The notes below the pieces were generated by a model. The model saw only the letters and a program-made list of their open reading frames with translations. It was not told the origin of the DNA and searched no databases. A DNA stretch of 64,000 bases. Origin: CAYUVF01 sp964448045 (GTDB taxonomy: Bacteria > Bacteroidota > Rhodothermia > Rhodothermales > Salinibacteraceae). Below, piece by piece: positions 9,024 through 18,309 of this stretch. The stretch is from NCBI GenBank assembly GCA_964448045.1, contig CAYUVF010000016.1, positions 1 through 64,000 on the forward strand, given 5' to 3'. A program made the position numbers and the translations under genes. Each line of letters starts with the position of its first letter. Positions within the stretch are counted from its first letter, which is position 1.

Positions 9024-9617
9024 ATGGACGACACGCTACGCATCATTCGCTATCTGTACGACGAGGACGACGCCCCCGGTGAGGTGGAGCGCCAGCTGGC
9101 CGAGGACGACGCCCTCCGCGCCGAGTACGACGCCTTGCACGAGGTCAAACAACATCTCGATCAGCGTGCCCCGCAGCGCCCCGATGACGCGGTGCTCGAT
9201 CGCATCGTGGCGCGCGCCGGGGCGGCCGCAACCGCTCCTCGCGCGCCGGAGGGCCGAGCCAACCGCCCCCCCGATCGCCGCGCCGAGCGGCAGCCGATGC
9301 GCTCGGGCGCGGCGCAGCGCCGCCGATGGAGGGTAGCGACCGCTGCCGCCCTCGTGCTCGTTGCCGTCGCCGTGGGCCTCTGGCAGTATCCCCTTGATGA
9401 CGATCTCAACGCCGTGCTCCAATCGGCCCCGATCGCGGCCGACCAGTTGCAGGCGCCTTCGCGTGCTACGGCCCAGCCGGGCGAGTTGCCGGCCTGGGAT
9501 GAAGCCGACGACGTCGTCCGCCTGCACCGGCGCATCGAGACGCTTCAGGTGCGCAGCCGACCCGACAGCTGGGATAGCAGCATGCCACTGCAGCGGGCCA
9601 GCCAGCCGGCGAATTGA
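9024..9617 (+). CDS. Putative anti-sigma factor (single-pass membrane protein)
   Basis: A 197-residue protein with an acidic N-terminal cytoplasmic part (MDDTLRIIRYLYDEDD), a basic Arg-rich stretch, one membrane helix (about 112-127, VATAAALVLVAVAVGL) and a short periplasmic tail. This topology, and the position directly after an ECF sigma gene, suggest an anti-sigma factor. I see no zinc-binding HxxxCxxC motif, so the assignment rests on context and topology. The downstream gene overlaps its stop by one base. Confidence 0.7.
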   Translation: MDDTLRIIRYLYDEDDAPGEVERQLAEDDALRAEYDALHEVKQHLDQRAPQRPDDAVLDRIVARAGAAATAPRAPEGRANRPPDRRAERQPMRSGAAQRRRWRVATAAALVLVAVAVGLWQYPLDDDLNAVLQSAPIAADQLQAPSRATAQPGELPAWDEADDVVRLHRRIETLQVRSRPDSWDSSMPLQRASQPAN

Positions 9618-10429
9618 TGAACGCTATTCACCACAGCACCACGCATCAGACACCGCTCCTATTCCGCAGATCGATACGCTCAACCCTCATGTTTTGCAGG
9701 CTTCGAACTTGTCTCGCCGGGCTCGTTATGGCGGTGCTTCTCGCCGGGGCCCCGCCCGATGCCCACGCCCAGTCGCGCACGCTCACTATCCAGAAGGGGG
9801 AGGTCTACATCGATGGGCGCCGCATCCCCGATGAGCAGCTCCCATCCTCGCTCGATGTCGCGGGCCTGAACGTCCAGTACAGCTTCTCAGGCATCGCCCA
9901 CCCGGTGGTGGAGCTCGACGGCGCGCTCTACGCCATTGGCGACTCGCTCAAAGCCGTCCCGGCTGACCGGGTGCAGAGCCGCGGATCACTCGTGTTCTTC
10001 CGTGAGAGATACCAGGGACAACAGAGCACTTCATCGGGCGGCCTCCAAGAAGCGGCACAATCCGAGCGCGTGCGCCAGCAGCAGGCAGAGCGGCAGCAGT
10101 ACCTCGAGGAGGTGCAGCGCCAGAGCCAGCAGCTCTACCAGCAGCTGATGCGCGAGTATCAGATGGAGAACAACACCCAGGTACTGGCGCAGCGCATCCG
10201 GCAGTTGCCTGAAGGCCCCAAGCGCCAGCGCATGCTCGACTCGCTCCGGTCCACGCTCAACCGCATCTTCGACCTGAAGCAGGAAAACCGCCGCCGCGAG
10301 ATCGAGCAGCTCAGCGTGCAGATCGAACAGCTGCAGGCCAACCTGGATAAGCGCGAGCAGATGCGCGAGCAGATGATCAATCAGCGGATGCGTGAGCTTA
10401 TCGGCGAACCGATGACGCCCAACCAGTGA
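9617..10429 (+). CDS. Exported coiled-coil protein of unknown function
   Basis: A 270-residue protein with a signal peptide (MFCRLRTCLAGLVMAVLL ... AHAQS), a short beta-rich domain (about 55-130) and a long Gln/Glu/Arg-rich coiled coil (about 145-260), so it should be periplasmic. Its ATG shares the A of the upstream TGA, which suggests translational coupling with the putative anti-sigma gene. An internal ATG at 9689 would give a more typical signal peptide and is a real alternative start. The three-gene order sigma/anti-sigma/periplasmic coiled coil suggests an envelope-stress unit, but I recognise no family. Confidence 0.75.
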   Translation: MNAIHHSTTHQTPLLFRRSIRSTLMFCRLRTCLAGLVMAVLLAGAPPDAHAQSRTLTIQKGEVYIDGRRIPDEQLPSSLDVAGLNVQYSFSGIAHPVVELDGALYAIGDSLKAVPADRVQSRGSLVFFRERYQGQQSTSSGGLQEAAQSERVRQQQAERQQYLEEVQRQSQQLYQQLMREYQMENNTQVLAQRIRQLPEGPKRQRMLDSLRSTLNRIFDLKQENRRREIEQLSVQIEQLQANLDKREQMREQMINQRMRELIGEPMTPNQ

Positions 10430-10637
10430 CAGCTGCGGCCCTGGCGAAAAGTTACACCTCAGGCTTTACTTTAAGTCGGTTGCGTTGCATAATGATCATG
10501 AGGCCGGGGGGACAGCGTATCCGGAGGAGTTCGGCGGATAGGCCACGCTGGGCCGACGTGGCACGGTATTCGTTGCAGTGATCAGTGCGCTCATCTGTGC
10601 GACTGCCCGCGCAACGACTCATTTCAACCGATTGCTT

Positions 10638-11936
10638 ATGTCCATCGCTTCGAAGACGGACGCTCGCGTGTACAGATGGATACCTTTGATCGTGGTGCTG
10701 CTTGGGTGGGGTTTGATCCTGCCCGAGGCGCAGGCCACCGCGCGGGTGGAAAACATCTCCGTTAACCCACGCTCCGATGGGCAGGGCTATGTCGTCCGGA
10801 TCCACGCTTCGGGGCCGATTACGGCCTACGGGATGCCCCGGCGCACCAACGGCCATCAGATTACGTGGACGCTGTACAACACCACATTGGCTGATGTCTT
10901 CGAACCCGCCGCAGTGCAGGGCCCCATCCAGCAGTTGACAACCGAGATGCAGGAGGGCCACCTCACCCTTCGCTTTACATTCGATGTGCAGCAGCCGGTG
11001 CAGGCCGCGGCGTATCGCGATCGCAACTCGAACGATTTGCTACTCGGATTGACGGTCAACGATGCCCGTCCGCCTACGCGCACCGTATCCGCCAATCAGC
11101 CGGCCGATGTGCCGGTGCGGTCGGCCGCTGAAACGACATCTTCGGAAACGACATCTGCGGAGAGGCGAGCGGAGCGCCGCCCGGCCAGGTCATCCTCGTC
11201 ATCATCCCGTGCGACGAACAGCGACCGGTGGAAGCTGGACACCGTCGTGATCGACCCCGGCCACGGCGGCATCGACCCCGGCACGCAGGGCCACGGCCTC
11301 GATGAGAAAGACATTGTGTTAAGTGTCGCCAAGAAGCTGGGGGCCTACTTGGAAGACAAGCTCGGCCTGAATGTCGTCTACACCCGGACGACCGATCGAT
11401 TGATCGAATTGCAAGAACGGGGGCACATCGCCAACGAAGCGGGCGGAAAACTTTTTATTTCCATCCACGCCAACGCCGCCAGCAGTCCGTACGCGAAAGG
11501 CACGGAAACCTTTTTCCTCGGGATGCACAAGACCCAGGCGGCGAAGCGGGTGATGGAGCGCGAGAATAAGGTCGTAAAATTGGAGGACAATCCAGATCAG
11601 TACGAGGAGCTCGACGAGGAAGCGCTCGTGCGGTATGCGCTCACCCAGAGCATGAACATGCAGCAGAGTGAGCATTTCGCCTCCCTCATCGAAAGCCAGT
11701 TCGAGAACCGGGTGCAGCGCAAGAGCCGCGGCGTCAAACAGGCCGGGTTCCGGGTGCTCTGGGGCGCGTCGATGCCGGCGGTGCTCGTCGAGCTCGGCTT
11801 CCTGACTAACAGAAGTGATGCCCGCTTCCTCAGCAGCGAGAAGGGCCAGGTCTACATGGCAAGTGCCCTCTTCCGCGCCGTCCGGGCGTACAAGAAGGAC
11901 TACGAGAAGGGGATGAATCCGGTGCACAGCGAATGA
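10638..11936 (+). CDS. N-acetylmuramoyl-L-alanine amidase with AMIN domain
   Basis: A 432-residue periplasmic cell-wall hydrolase. A signal peptide (to about 36, PEAQA) is followed by an AMIN-like beta domain (about 40-140), a Ser/Thr/Arg-rich linker and an Amidase_3 domain (about 200-425). Zinc ligands are in IDPGHGG, the Glu in LDEKD, and SIHANA; the catalytic Glu is in LVELGFLTN. It cleaves the amide between MurNAc and the peptide stem during cell separation. The ATG at 10638 gives the clean signal peptide; the frame opens at 10578. The next gene overlaps its stop by 4 bases. Confidence 0.95.
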   Translation: MSIASKTDARVYRWIPLIVVLLGWGLILPEAQATARVENISVNPRSDGQGYVVRIHASGPITAYGMPRRTNGHQITWTLYNTTLADVFEPAAVQGPIQQLTTEMQEGHLTLRFTFDVQQPVQAAAYRDRNSNDLLLGLTVNDARPPTRTVSANQPADVPVRSAAETTSSETTSAERRAERRPARSSSSSSRATNSDRWKLDTVVIDPGHGGIDPGTQGHGLDEKDIVLSVAKKLGAYLEDKLGLNVVYTRTTDRLIELQERGHIANEAGGKLFISIHANAASSPYAKGTETFFLGMHKTQAAKRVMERENKVVKLEDNPDQYEELDEEALVRYALTQSMNMQQSEHFASLIESQFENRVQRKSRGVKQAGFRVLWGASMPAVLVELGFLTNRSDARFLSSEKGQVYMASALFRAVRAYKKDYEKGMNPVHSE

Positions 11937-12565
11937 GTACGCCTTTGCGGTTTTCTCTGCGTCACGGCAGATCGGCCTCAATCAGGGCGGATGTGCGGAT
12001 GCGCCTCAGCCGAGCGATACGGCATCTGTGGATGCTGGGGCTGGTGATGCTGTTCCTCGGCGGATGTGATGCGACCTCATCGGAGCCAGTCCGGCTTGCT
12101 CCAAAGACCATCACGTTCGAGTTTCCCCAGTTCGGCGCCGATGACGTGCAGGATGGCACGCTGCAGATTGACGCCCTCAATCAGGAGGATCTGGCGAGTG
12201 CGTTGCGTGCCGATGGGTTTACACGAGACGAAGTTGTGCAGGCTACGATTACCCGCGTCGAACTGGAGCGGCGCTCGGTCGGGTCCGCTCCTGAAGCAGC
12301 CGGGGGCAAGGTCTTTGGCTTTCTCGTGAGCGGCACCGCACAGCTGACGCAGGGCGCCACGACCCAGACGATTGCAGAACGCGATGCGTTCGATCCCAAC
12401 GCAGCCGCCACGCCAATGACCATCACCGATGGACAGGCCACATCGATTGTGGCGGCGTCATCGCCCTTCGGCGCGCGCCTCACGCTGGGCGTTGACGGCA
12501 TCGGGCCAGGGGCCTTTCGCGTGGCCCTGGCGGTTACATTCCGCGTAGACGTGGAAGGCGTTTAG
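11933..12565 (+). CDS. Hypothetical lipoprotein
   Basis: A 210-residue protein starting in an ATGA overlap with the amidase gene. A lipoprotein signal ends LFLGGC; an internal ATG at 11999 would place that signal at the very N terminus and may be the true start. The mature part is beta-rich and shows no motif I know. Coupling to the amidase suggests an envelope role. Its last 4 bases overlap the end of the convergent ridA gene. Confidence 0.78.
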   Translation: MSTPLRFSLRHGRSASIRADVRMRLSRAIRHLWMLGLVMLFLGGCDATSSEPVRLAPKTITFEFPQFGADDVQDGTLQIDALNQEDLASALRADGFTRDEVVQATITRVELERRSVGSAPEAAGGKVFGFLVSGTAQLTQGATTQTIAERDAFDPNAAATPMTITDGQATSIVAASSPFGARLTLGVDGIGPGAFRVALAVTFRVDVEGV

Positions 12566-12960
12566 CGGACGGCCACGCACGACACTTCGACGCGCGCGTT
12601 TCGCGGGAGCGCAGCGATTTGCACGGCCTGGCGCGCCGGCGGCGTCTCGTTGAAGTAGCGCGAGTAGACCTCGTTCACCTGCGCGTAATCGTTGACATCC
12701 GTTAAGTAGACCGTACAGCGGACCACGTTTTCGTAGGACATGCTTGCGGCACGCAGCACGGCCCCCAGGTTATCGAGCACGCGCTTGGTTTCCTCCTCAA
12801 TGCTTCCCGTAATCATGCTGTCGGTCTCTGGATCGATCGCAATCTGGCCCGAACAGTACAGCGTGTTGTCCACGAGAATAGCTTGGCTGTAGGGGCCAAT
12901 AGCGGCCGGTGCAAGCGGGGTCGTGATGATCGAGCGAGTCGCCGAGGAACCTTGGGCCAT
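12562..12960 (-). CDS. ridA: RidA family enamine/imine deaminase
   Basis: A 132-residue protein of the YjgF/YER057c/UK114 family. It has the conserved IGPYSQAI, LYCSGQIAIDPET and VVRCTVYLTD motifs, and the key arginine in PPARQAVQ, with the C-terminal EVSCVAVR. RidA hydrolyses reactive enamine/imine intermediates released by PLP enzymes such as threonine dehydratase. It is convergent with the preceding lipoprotein gene. A second family member lies at 48154-48549. Confidence 0.95.
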   Translation of the reverse strand: MAQGSSATRSIITTPLAPAAIGPYSQAILVDNTLYCSGQIAIDPETDSMITGSIEEETKRVLDNLGAVLRAASMSYENVVRCTVYLTDVNDYAQVNEVYSRYFNETPPARQAVQIAALPRNARVEVSCVAVR

Positions 12961-13191
12961 AAGAAATGCCGATTTGAGCGGTAATAATGTGGATTAAACA
13001 TCCGTCGCATCGGGGCCCATACACAAGCGAATATTGGTTTAAGATCGGCTTGCAGGCCTATTATCGTCGAACTTGAAGAAGAATTCGCGGTCAAGAGGCG
13101 CCGCATCAATCAGTGGAGGAACGCGCGTTTTGTGTGCTCCGTTTTCAGTGTCGGCCCATCAACCTCATCCATTCCGGATCCTATAACGACC

Positions 13192-14358
13192 ATGAGCGCC
13201 CAAGGACGTGTTCTCGTAGCCATGAGCGGCGGGGTCGATTCCTCCGTCACAGCGGTGCTGCTCGCCGAGCAGGGCTACGATGTGGTTGGTATTACCATGA
13301 AAACGTGGGACTACTCCACGAGCGGCGGGCGCGACGGCAAAGAGGTCGGCTGCTGCTCGCTGGAGTCGATGAACGACGCCCGCGCCGTGGCGATGAAGCA
13401 CGATTTTACGCATTTCATCGTCGATATCCGCGAGGAGTTTGGCGACTGGGTGATCGAGCGCTTCACCGAGGAGTACCTCGCCGGGCGCACGCCCAACCCG
13501 TGTGTGTTGTGCAATACACATATCAAGTGGGCGGCCCTCCTGCGCCGCGCCGATGATCTCGACTGCGAGTACATCGCCACCGGCCACTACGCTCGGGTCC
13601 GTCACGATGAGGCGCTGGATCGCTACGTGCTCAGCCGCGGCACCGACCGCAACAAGGACCAGAGCTATGCGCTGTGGGGACTGCCGCAGGAGCATCTGGC
13701 GCGCTCCATCTTCCCCCTCGGCGAATACACGAAGCCCCAAATTCGCCAGATGGCATCCGACTTCGGTCTCGACCGCGTGGCCGACAAGCCCGACTCCTAC
13801 GAGATTTGTTTCATCCCCGATAATGACTATCCGCGCTTCCTCAAGGACCGTGTCGACGGGCTCGAAGAGGAGGTCCGTGGGGGCGATTTCGTGCTGAAAG
13901 ACGGCACCGTCGTCGGCCAGCACGAGGGGTATCCGTTCTACACCATTGGGCAGCGGCGGGGCCTCGACCTGGCACTGGGCGAGCGGGTGTATGTGACCGA
14001 CATCGACCCCGATACGAACATCATCACCGTGGGACCGCGCGAGGATCTGATGCAGCAGACGCTCATCGCTCGCGAGATCAACATGGTCAAGTACCCGCAG
14101 ATCGACGAGGAGCGGCCCGCGTGGGGCACCATCCGCTATAACGATCCCGGCGCGCCCTGCCTGCTCTGGCAGACGGGAGACAACGAAATCAAGGTCGCCT
14201 TCAAAGAGCCGCGCCGCGCCATTACCGCCGGGCAGTCGGTCGTGCTGTACGAGGATGACGATGTGCTGGGGGGCGGGTGGATACACGAGGTCGGCACGGC
14301 CGAGCGCGTCGGCGACGCCTCGGCTGCCGAAACGGCCCCTGCCACCGCCTCCGCCTGA
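13192..14358 (+). CDS. mnmA: tRNA-specific 2-thiouridylase MnmA
   Basis: A 388-residue enzyme that installs the 2-thio group on the wobble uridine of tRNA-Lys, -Glu and -Gln. The ATP-binding PP-loop is AMSGGVDSSVTA (near 9-20). Catalytic cysteines sit in NPCVLCN and in the YEICFIPD loop, followed by the central and C-terminal beta-barrel domains (YTIGQRRGL). Length is near normal, with a short acidic/Ala tail. The ATG at 13192 begins the conserved sequence. It is divergent from ridA across a 231-base gap. Confidence 0.97.
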   Translation: MSAQGRVLVAMSGGVDSSVTAVLLAEQGYDVVGITMKTWDYSTSGGRDGKEVGCCSLESMNDARAVAMKHDFTHFIVDIREEFGDWVIERFTEEYLAGRTPNPCVLCNTHIKWAALLRRADDLDCEYIATGHYARVRHDEALDRYVLSRGTDRNKDQSYALWGLPQEHLARSIFPLGEYTKPQIRQMASDFGLDRVADKPDSYEICFIPDNDYPRFLKDRVDGLEEEVRGGDFVLKDGTVVGQHEGYPFYTIGQRRGLDLALGERVYVTDIDPDTNIITVGPREDLMQQTLIAREINMVKYPQIDEERPAWGTIRYNDPGAPCLLWQTGDNEIKVAFKEPRRAITAGQSVVLYEDDDVLGGGWIHEVGTAERVGDASAAETAPATASA

Positions 14359-14372
14359 TTGTCCCGATTACT

Positions 14373-14708
14373 ATGCGTCTCTTGAGTTGGCTTGTTATCG
14401 CCGTCGTGGGCCTGGCCGGATGCGCGGGCAGCGATCCGCCCGAGGCCGGCCAATCCGAGGGGGGCGCTCCCGACCCGCACGATGTAATCAGCGGCGTGGG
14501 CACCATCCGATACATTGAGCTGGAGGGCGGCTTTTACGGCATCGTCGCCGAGGACAGCACCCGTTACAACCCCTCTGGTTTGGACGAGGCGTTTCGGACG
14601 GATGGGCAGCGCGTGCGCTTCCGGCTTCAGGTCCGCGAGGATGTGATGACGACGCAGATGTGGGGCCGGCCCGTCCGGGTGCTCGAGATGGAGCGCCTCT
14701 CAATTTGA
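14373..14708 (+). CDS. Small hypothetical lipoprotein
   Basis: A 111-residue protein with a lipoprotein signal (MRLLSWLVIAVVGLAGC) and a beta-rich mature domain (GTIRYIELEGGFYGIVAED ... VRFRLQVRE) that resembles small OB-fold-like lipoproteins. The start lies 14 bases after the mnmA stop, so it may be co-transcribed. No specific function can be given. Confidence 0.75.
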   Translation: MRLLSWLVIAVVGLAGCAGSDPPEAGQSEGGAPDPHDVISGVGTIRYIELEGGFYGIVAEDSTRYNPSGLDEAFRTDGQRVRFRLQVREDVMTTQMWGRPVRVLEMERLSI

Positions 14709-14731
14709 CGGGTGCAGGTCCCGCAATCGAT

Positions 14732-15757
14732 TCACGAATCGACGGGTGCAGGCAGGCGCTCGATCGTGCACAGCGCATGGATTCGCGAAACGGTTCGCTG
14801 AAACTTCTCCGCGATATCGCCCGCGATGCCGGCGGAGGCCTCGAACCAGGCGGAGGGAGGCGTCGTCGCGGTGAAGTAGAGCGCTGGCGCCTCGGGGGCG
14901 GTGTAGAGGTCATCGATCACCCGCAGGAGGCGCAGCGCATCATCGGTGTTGCGGAGCGCAACATCGGCCAGGTAGAGGCTCTCGTGGCGGTTGATGGCAT
15001 CTATTAGCCGGGGGTGAGCCGTGGTCCGGGATGCTTCTCGAAACGCATCGAACGACCACCACTTTGCCGCTTGCTCATCCTGCTGATAGGCTGCGCGGAG
15101 CACCGGGCGCGTCTGCTCCGGCGGGCCGATCCAGCCCCGCCCCGCCGGAGGGGTAGACTGGCTCTGGCGCCGATAGTCATCGCCGCGCACGACGACGATG
15201 CGGTAGCGCTGCTCGAACTCGGTCGAGAGGAAGCGCTTGAAGCGGTTAGGACCCATCCGCGTGGAGATGAAGCGAGTGGGGGCGACGTTGCTGGTGGCAA
15301 AGATGGCTACGTTGCGGGCATCGAGCCGGCGCAGGAGCTGGACGAGGCGCATCTCGTTGGCGGGATCATCGATTTCGACCTCGTCCAGGCAGAGCACCTC
15401 AAACCGGTCGGCGAGCCGATCGGCGAAGGCCTGGGGCGGCTCGGTGGTGCGGTACAGTGTGCTGCTGTGCATGAAGCCGCACGGCACATCGGGGTGCAAG
15501 GCGTGGTAGAGCGCGGCCAGCAAATGTGTTTTGCCGGTACCCACCGGTCCGACGAAATAGAGGCCCTGGGAGGTGGCGCTGGTGTCCGGGTGCAGCCACT
15601 GGGAAAGGCGGGACCAGAACGGGGAAGCGGTGCGCAGGCGGCGGACTGCTGTGCGGGCTACATCGAGCGCGTCGGCCTGGCTTTGCGTCTGCGGCACGTA
15701 CGTGTCGAACGTTGCGTCCGTGAACCGATCGGGGGGTGTCATCGGGGCAGAGGGCAT
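14732..15757 (-). CDS. zapE: AFG1/ZapE-like AAA ATPase
   Basis: A 341-residue P-loop ATPase of the AFG1/LACE1/ZapE family. Walker A is GPVGTGKTHLL, followed by PCGFMHSSTLY; Walker B is VLCLDEVEIDDPANEM; sensor 1 is IFATSN. The family stretch NRFKRFL is also present. In gammaproteobacteria ZapE modulates FtsZ under low oxygen, and in mitochondria AFG1 helps turn over respiratory subunits; which role applies here is unknown. I chose the ATG at 15757; an ATG at 15742 is also possible. It is divergent from the RtcB gene. Confidence 0.85.
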   Translation of the reverse strand: MPSAPMTPPDRFTDATFDTYVPQTQSQADALDVARTAVRRLRTASPFWSRLSQWLHPDTSATSQGLYFVGPVGTGKTHLLAALYHALHPDVPCGFMHSSTLYRTTEPPQAFADRLADRFEVLCLDEVEIDDPANEMRLVQLLRRLDARNVAIFATSNVAPTRFISTRMGPNRFKRFLSTEFEQRYRIVVVRGDDYRRQSQSTPPAGRGWIGPPEQTRPVLRAAYQQDEQAAKWWSFDAFREASRTTAHPRLIDAINRHESLYLADVALRNTDDALRLLRVIDDLYTAPEAPALYFTATTPPSAWFEASAGIAGDIAEKFQRTVSRIHALCTIERLPAPVDS

Positions 15758-15984
15758 TCGGAAGACAGCCTGATACACACCGGATCGCGCGGGAATGAGT
15801 TCCGCAGTGCGACGGAGAATCGGCGGTCAGATGACGGGTTGACACGGAGGCGGATTGGTGGCCGAGTGGAACATGAAGCTCCATGTTATAATTTCAAACA
15901 AGGTCAAACCATCATTTAAGAGTTAGGTCCCAGAGGGGTAGGGCACTCGACGTTGCTCCCTCTCGTGCACGAATCCTGCAGGTT

Positions 15985-17418
15985 ATGAATCGGACAGACT
16001 TGAAGCGGAGCGGTGACTACCAATGGATCATTCCTGAGTCGTTCCGAGAGGGAATGCGCGTGCCTGTTCACATCTTGGCGAATGAGGGGCTGATCGATGA
16101 GATCGTGGGCAGTGAGGCTATCGAGCAGGCCATCCAGACGGCGATGCTGCCGGGGTTGGTCGGCCATCTGGTCGTCATGCCCGATGTGTACAGCGGCCAG
16201 GGTGCGCCCGTGGGCATCGTCGCTGCTACCAAATATCCCGTGGGCGTTGTTGCACCCGGAGCTATTGGGCACGACATCAACGCAGGCGTGCGACTGCTGG
16301 GCTCCGACATCCGGGCCGAGGACATCGAGGACAACCTCGACGAGCTGGCCGATATTCTCCATCAGCACATCCCATCCGGGGTTGATGCCGAGAGCCCCAT
16401 CTCTCTGACGCGCAGCGAGGTCGATCATGTGGCGCAGTCGGGTGCGCAGTGGGCGCTGCGGAAGGATCTTGCCCAGCAAGATGACCTGGTGCGCGCCGAG
16501 GAGGGCGGCCGCCTCAACGACGCCGATCCAAACAAGGTGAGCGACGCGGCCCGCGCGCTGGGCGCCCAGCAGTTGGGCACCCTGGGGGGAGGCGAGCACT
16601 TCATCGAGGTGAACGTTGTCGAAGAGGTCTTTAATCTGGCCGCGTCGCAGACCATGGGTCTCAGCGAAGGCACGGTTGTCGCCCAGATCCATTGCGGCTC
16701 GCGCGGGTACGGGCGCCAGATCTGCGCCGATTACATCCAGCGCTTTCAGGAGGCCGCGTCCACGTACGATATCACGCCGCCCCATCCCGATCTCGCCTGT
16801 GTGCCGCTCGATGCCTCCGAGGCCGAGGACTACATGGGCGCGATGTGCGCCGCAGCCAACTACGCTTATGCCAACCGGCAGGTGCTTGCACATCGGGTGC
16901 GGGAAGCCTTCGACGAGGTGTTGGAGGGCGCGGGTAACAAGCTGCACACCGTCTACGACGTGGCGCACAACCTCGGCCAGATCGAGATGCATCAGGTCGA
17001 CGGTCGCCACATGCGATGCTACGTTCACCGCAAGGGCGCGGCCCGCGCCTTTGGTCCCGGCACGCCCGGCATCTCCCTGCCGTACCGCGCACTCGGCCAG
17101 CCCGTGCTCGTGCCGGGCAGTATGGGCGAACCCTCGTGGGTGCTACTGGCAACCCGCGACAGCATGCGGATCAGCTTTGGCTCGGCGTGTCACGGGGCCG
17201 GGCGGACGATGAGCCGCCACGAGGCGGGTCACCACGACGGCGTGCCCGTTGTCGACGAAGAACTGGAGGGCGTGCATGTGCGCTCCAGCTCCGGCCAGCC
17301 CACGGCCGGTGGCGTGCGCGTGAAGGAGGACATCGACGCCGTGGTCGAAACGGTGGCAGGGGCCGGGCTCGCCAGCCGCGTCGCCCGACTTCGCCCCGTA
17401 GCTGTCGTGCACGGGTGA
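15985..17418 (+). CDS. rtcB: RtcB-family RNA ligase-like protein with altered metal site
   Basis: A 477-residue protein of full RtcB length. RtcB joins 2',3'-cyclic phosphate or 3'-phosphate RNA ends to 5'-OH ends using GTP and Mn2+. The guanylylated histidine is present in ACHGAGR (H403), as are His ligands H205 (GGGEHF), H236 (IHCGSRG) and H328 (AHN), and D97. However the usual DINCGVR reads DINAGVR (A100 in place of the Mn-ligand Cys), PDVH reads PDVY (Y69), and GGGNHF reads GGGEHF (E204 in place of the GMP-contacting Asn). It may be a catalytically altered paralogue. The start at 15985 fits the conserved N terminus. No archease gene is nearby. Confidence 0.9.
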   Translation: MNRTDLKRSGDYQWIIPESFREGMRVPVHILANEGLIDEIVGSEAIEQAIQTAMLPGLVGHLVVMPDVYSGQGAPVGIVAATKYPVGVVAPGAIGHDINAGVRLLGSDIRAEDIEDNLDELADILHQHIPSGVDAESPISLTRSEVDHVAQSGAQWALRKDLAQQDDLVRAEEGGRLNDADPNKVSDAARALGAQQLGTLGGGEHFIEVNVVEEVFNLAASQTMGLSEGTVVAQIHCGSRGYGRQICADYIQRFQEAASTYDITPPHPDLACVPLDASEAEDYMGAMCAAANYAYANRQVLAHRVREAFDEVLEGAGNKLHTVYDVAHNLGQIEMHQVDGRHMRCYVHRKGAARAFGPGTPGISLPYRALGQPVLVPGSMGEPSWVLLATRDSMRISFGSACHGAGRTMSRHEAGHHDGVPVVDEELEGVHVRSSSGQPTAGGVRVKEDIDAVVETVAGAGLASRVARLRPVAVVHG

Positions 17419-17562
17419 CCGCTGTGCTGATGTTGCATCACCTTTACAGTTAGCGAGGTTCTTTTCGGCACGCTCTGCGTTCACCCCTGAAAGCCGTAGT
17501 GCGGCGGGGTAAAACTCCACATCGCAGCGCATGCACGTCGTTCACCGAACGCCCTCCTTCTT

Positions 17563-18291
17563 ATGGTCAGCGCCAGTACCACAACGCACCAACTGCTCAT
17601 CATTGAGGACGATGATGAGATGAGCACCGGCCTCTCCCTTTTCCTCGAATCCGAGGGATACGAAGTCACGGTTGCAGCCGATGGCGAAACCGGCCAAGAG
17701 CAGGCCATGTCGATGCCGGGGTACGATCTCATCATCCTCGACGCAAACCTGCCCGAGCGCAGCGGATTCGACATCCTCCGCGAGTCGCGCTCCGAAGGGG
17801 TGAGCACGCCCGTCCTGATGCTCACAGGCCTGGGAGAGCACGAGCACAAGATGCGCGGTTTTCGCCTCGGCGCTGATGACTACCTGACGAAGCCGTTCTC
17901 TACGGATGAATTGCTTGCTCGCGTGGAGGCTCTCCTGCGACGGAAAGGCCAGAAAGAAGCGGAGTCCGAAACAGGCGCCTTTCGGGTCGGCGGGCTGCAG
18001 GTGGATCTCGACGAGCGCGAAGTAACCCGCGATGGGGAGCCCGTCGATCTCACCGATCTCGAATATCGCCTGCTTCGCTACCTGATTCGCCACCGCGGGC
18101 GCACCGCCACCCGCGAGCAGATCCTGCGCGACGTCTGGAACCTGCCCACCGATGTCGAGACGCGCACCATCGACCGGCACGTCAACGCCCTGCGTAGCGT
18201 CATGGATGGTGAAGACGAAGACGACTGGGCCATCCAGAGCGTCTACGGCATCGGGTACAAGCTCGTCGGGGCCGAGCGTATCGAGCAGTAG
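17563..18291 (+). CDS. OmpR/PhoB-family response regulator
   Basis: A 242-residue regulator with an N-terminal receiver domain (acidic pocket EDDDE near 15-19, phospho-acceptor Asp in LIILDANLPE, switch Thr in LMLTG, Lys in TKPF) and a C-terminal winged-helix DNA-binding domain (TREQILRDVW ... TIDRHVNALR). No histidine kinase is adjacent. It converges on a second regulator of the same family, with 18 bases between the stops. Confidence 0.93.
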   Translation: MVSASTTTHQLLIIEDDDEMSTGLSLFLESEGYEVTVAADGETGQEQAMSMPGYDLIILDANLPERSGFDILRESRSEGVSTPVLMLTGLGEHEHKMRGFRLGADDYLTKPFSTDELLARVEALLRRKGQKEAESETGAFRVGGLQVDLDEREVTRDGEPVDLTDLEYRLLRYLIRHRGRTATREQILRDVWNLPTDVETRTIDRHVNALRSVMDGEDEDDWAIQSVYGIGYKLVGAERIEQ

Positions 18292-18309
18292 GCGGGCGGC
18301 GCGTCCGCG

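Noticed and set aside
13165..14286. 373-codon minus-strand frame opposite mnmA
   Set aside because: Shadow of mnmA; no domain and composition typical of antisense frames in this window.
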